Of a stretch of DNA of 9,017 nucleotides, positions 7,665 through 9,017 are shown in pieces. Origin of the DNA: an uncultured Rhodocyclaceae bacterium (GTDB lineage Bacteria > Pseudomonadota > Gammaproteobacteria > Burkholderiales > Rhodocyclaceae). A program made the translations under genes and the position numbers. The stretch covers positions 1-9,017 of the forward strand of contig CAIYZZ010000340.1 of assembly GCA_903930805.1 (NCBI GenBank), in the 5' to 3' direction. The notes below the pieces were generated by a model. That model saw only the letters and a program-made list of their open reading frames with translations. It was not told the DNA's origin and did not search any database. Position 1 is the stretch's first letter. Each line of letters opens with the position of its first letter.

Positions 7665-7687
7665 CCGTCCCGCCAGCGCCGACTTTT
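7665..7687. repeat. 23-bp exact repeat, copy 2 (pckG leader)
   Basis: This is the same 23 bases as 1725-1747, here non-coding and 16 to 38 bases upstream of the pckG ATG, ending 3 bases before the GGAG ribosome site. Since lutC is read from the minus strand, lutC mRNA is the exact antisense of this leader segment. Confidence 0.85.
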
Positions 7688-7702
7688 ACTGGAGAATAAT
7701 CA

Positions 7703-9013
7703 ATGAACCAACGCACCTTCGATGCTGCCTCTGTATCTGCCCCGGTCTATGTCCGGCAAGAAAAACTGAAGGCCTGGGTAGCCGAAGTCGCAACGCTGAC
7801 CCAACCAGATCAGATCTGTTGGGCCGACGGTTCACAGGAAGAATATGACCGTCTGTGCGCCGAGATGGTCGTCACCGGCACCTTCGTCAAGCTCAATCAG
7901 GACAAGCGGCCGAATTCCTACCTCGCCTGTTCCGACCCCTCCGATGTTGCGCGCGTTGAGGATCGTACCTACATCTGCTCGGCCAAACAGGAAGACGCCG
8001 GTCCGACCAACAACTGGGAAGATCCGGCGAAGATGAAGGAGACGCTCAAGGGCTTGTTCAAGGGTTCCATGAAAGGCCGGACGCTCTACGTGATCCCCTT
8101 CAGCATGGGCCCGTTGGGTTCGCCCATCGCTCAGATCGGCGTCGAGATTTCCGACAGTCCCTATGTCGTCGTCAACATGCGCACCATGACGCGCATGGGC
8201 AAAGCTGTGTTCGATGTGCTGGGCACCGACGGCTTCTTCGTTCCCTGCCTGCATTCGGTCGGTGCACCGTTGGCTGAGGGTGAGCAGGATGTGAAATGGC
8301 CGTGCAACCCGACCACCAAATACATCGTGCATTTCCCCGAGACACGTGAAATATGGTCCTACGGCTCGGGCTACGGCGGTAACGCGCTCTTGGGCAAGAA
8401 GTGTCTGGCGCTGCGCATCGCCTCGACCATGGCGCGCGATGAAGGCTGGCTCGCCGAGCACATGTTGATCCTCGGCGTCGAGTCACCCGCCGGTGAAAAA
8501 ACTTATGTCGCCGCAGCCTTCCCCTCGGCCTGCGGCAAGACCAACTTTGCCATGCTGATCCCCCCCGACTCCTTCAACGGTTGGAAGATTTCCACGGTGG
8601 GTGACGACATCGCCTGGATCAAACCGGGCAAGGATGGCAAATTCTACGCCATCAACCCGGAGGCCGGTTTTTTCGGCGTTGCACCCGGCACCTCGGAAAA
8701 AACCAACTTCAACGCTATGGCCACACTCAAGGCCAACATTATCTACACCAACGTTGCGCTCACCGATGACGGTGATATCTGGTGGGAAGGCATGTCGAAG
8801 GAAGCCCCAGCTCACTGCATCGACTGGCAAGGCAAGGACTGGACGCCCACCAATGGCAAGGCCGGCCGCAAGGCGGCGCATGCCAACTCGCGCTTCACCG
8901 CACCCGCCAACCAATGTCCGTCGGTCGACCCGAACTGGGAAAGTCCCGAAGGCGTACCCATCTCCGCCTTCATCTTCGGCGGCCGCCGCGCCACCACCGT
9001 ACCGCTGGTTTAA
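7703..9013 (+). CDS. pckG: Phosphoenolpyruvate carboxykinase (GTP), C-terminally truncated
   Basis: This enzyme converts oxaloacetate and GTP to phosphoenolpyruvate, GDP and CO2, the entry step of gluconeogenesis. The 436 residues present carry the family's hallmarks: substrate-binding Arg84, PCLHSVG (181-187), YGSGYGGN (220-227), the GKKC lysines (Lys232, Lys233), His253, the P-loop with reactive cysteine FPSACGKTN (273-281, Cys277), metal site GDDIAW (Asp301, Asp302 region), NSRFTAP (395-401) and FIFGGRR (423-429). The start at 7703 has GGAG 8 nt upstream. The frame then hits TAA immediately after the conserved TTVPLV, four bases before the window ends. GTP-type enzymes run to about 600 residues, so about 170-190 C-terminal residues, including the aromatic residues that hold the guanine, are missing. 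This may be a true nonsense mutation, a sequence error or an assembly edge. As written the product should be inactive. Confidence 0.9.
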   Translation: MNQRTFDAASVSAPVYVRQEKLKAWVAEVATLTQPDQICWADGSQEEYDRLCAEMVVTGTFVKLNQDKRPNSYLACSDPSDVARVEDRTYICSAKQEDAGPTNNWEDPAKMKETLKGLFKGSMKGRTLYVIPFSMGPLGSPIAQIGVEISDSPYVVVNMRTMTRMGKAVFDVLGTDGFFVPCLHSVGAPLAEGEQDVKWPCNPTTKYIVHFPETREIWSYGSGYGGNALLGKKCLALRIASTMARDEGWLAEHMLILGVESPAGEKTYVAAAFPSACGKTNFAMLIPPDSFNGWKISTVGDDIAWIKPGKDGKFYAINPEAGFFGVAPGTSEKTNFNAMATLKANIIYTNVALTDDGDIWWEGMSKEAPAHCIDWQGKDWTPTNGKAGRKAAHANSRFTAPANQCPSVDPNWESPEGVPISAFIFGGRRATTVPLV

Positions 9014-9017
9014 GATC

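Larger units (their letters stand above)
7512..7702. promoter_or_regulatory. Divergent maeB/pckG control region
   Basis: This 191-bp spacer between two divergent genes must hold both promoters. The part at 7530-7625 is AT-rich. On the minus strand, TGATTG and TAAAAT with a 17-bp spacer (about 7584-7556) is a weak candidate maeB promoter. On the plus strand TTGACC at 7614-7619 resembles a -35 element, but no -10 match lies at the right distance, so the pckG promoter is not located. An imperfect palindrome (7597-7617) sits near the middle. The pckG-proximal part (7631-7687) is GC-rich and contains a copy of a 23-bp repeat also found in lutC. The pckG Shine-Dalgarno is GGAG at 7691-7694. Confidence 0.5.

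Noticed and set aside
7832..8461. A 209-codon open frame on the minus strand
   Set aside because: It is antisense to pckG, which shows continuous conserved motifs in the same stretch.
1..9017. CRISPR array, tRNA, rRNA, insertion sequence, phage or defence genes
   Set aside because: I found no spaced repeat array, cloverleaf, transposase, terminal repeats or nuclease/toxin motifs. Nearly all the sequence is explained by ordinary metabolic and envelope genes.

Overview
The window is GC-rich, tightly packed bacterial DNA and almost entirely central-metabolism genes. The mix of a LutABC lactate oxidation operon, a MaeB-type malic enzyme fused to a phosphotransacetylase domain and a GTP-dependent PEP carboxykinase, plus the protein sequence style, suggests a betaproteobacterium, perhaps Rhodocyclales. 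That placement is an inference from familiarity, not from a search.

Layout: (1) 1-767, plus strand, the C-terminal third of a P-type cation ATPase cut by the window start. (2) 768-1145, minus strand, a small unrecognised protein whose stop codon abuts the ATPase stop. (3) 1230-4044, minus strand, lutC, lutB and lutA (transcribed lutA-lutB-lutC) with 2-bp spacing or 4-bp overlap, clearly one operon. The small protein lies 84 bp downstream of lutC and may be its last gene. (4) 4089-5081, minus strand, a PbpG/PBP7-type D-alanyl-D-alanine endopeptidase, 44 bp upstream of lutA. (5) 5235-7511, minus strand, maeB. (6) 7512-7702, a divergent control region. (7) 7703-9013, plus strand, pckG, which stops after 436 codons right at the window end and lacks about a third of the usual protein.

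The metabolic logic is coherent. LutABC oxidises L-lactate to pyruvate. MaeB makes pyruvate and NADPH from malate. PckG makes PEP from oxaloacetate. Together they cover growth on organic acids and gluconeogenesis at the pyruvate/PEP/C4 node.

I found no mobile element, CRISPR array, RNA gene, defence system or obviously undescribed multi-gene system. The most unexpected signal is a 23-bp exact repeat shared by the lutC coding region (1725-1747) and the pckG leader (7665-7687). Because the two genes lie on opposite strands, lutC mRNA is perfectly complementary to the pckG 5' leader just upstream of its ribosome binding site. Other points are an 11-bp tandem duplication that sets the lutC stop codon, a perfect 9-bp inverted repeat upstream of pbpG, and the early stop in pckG.
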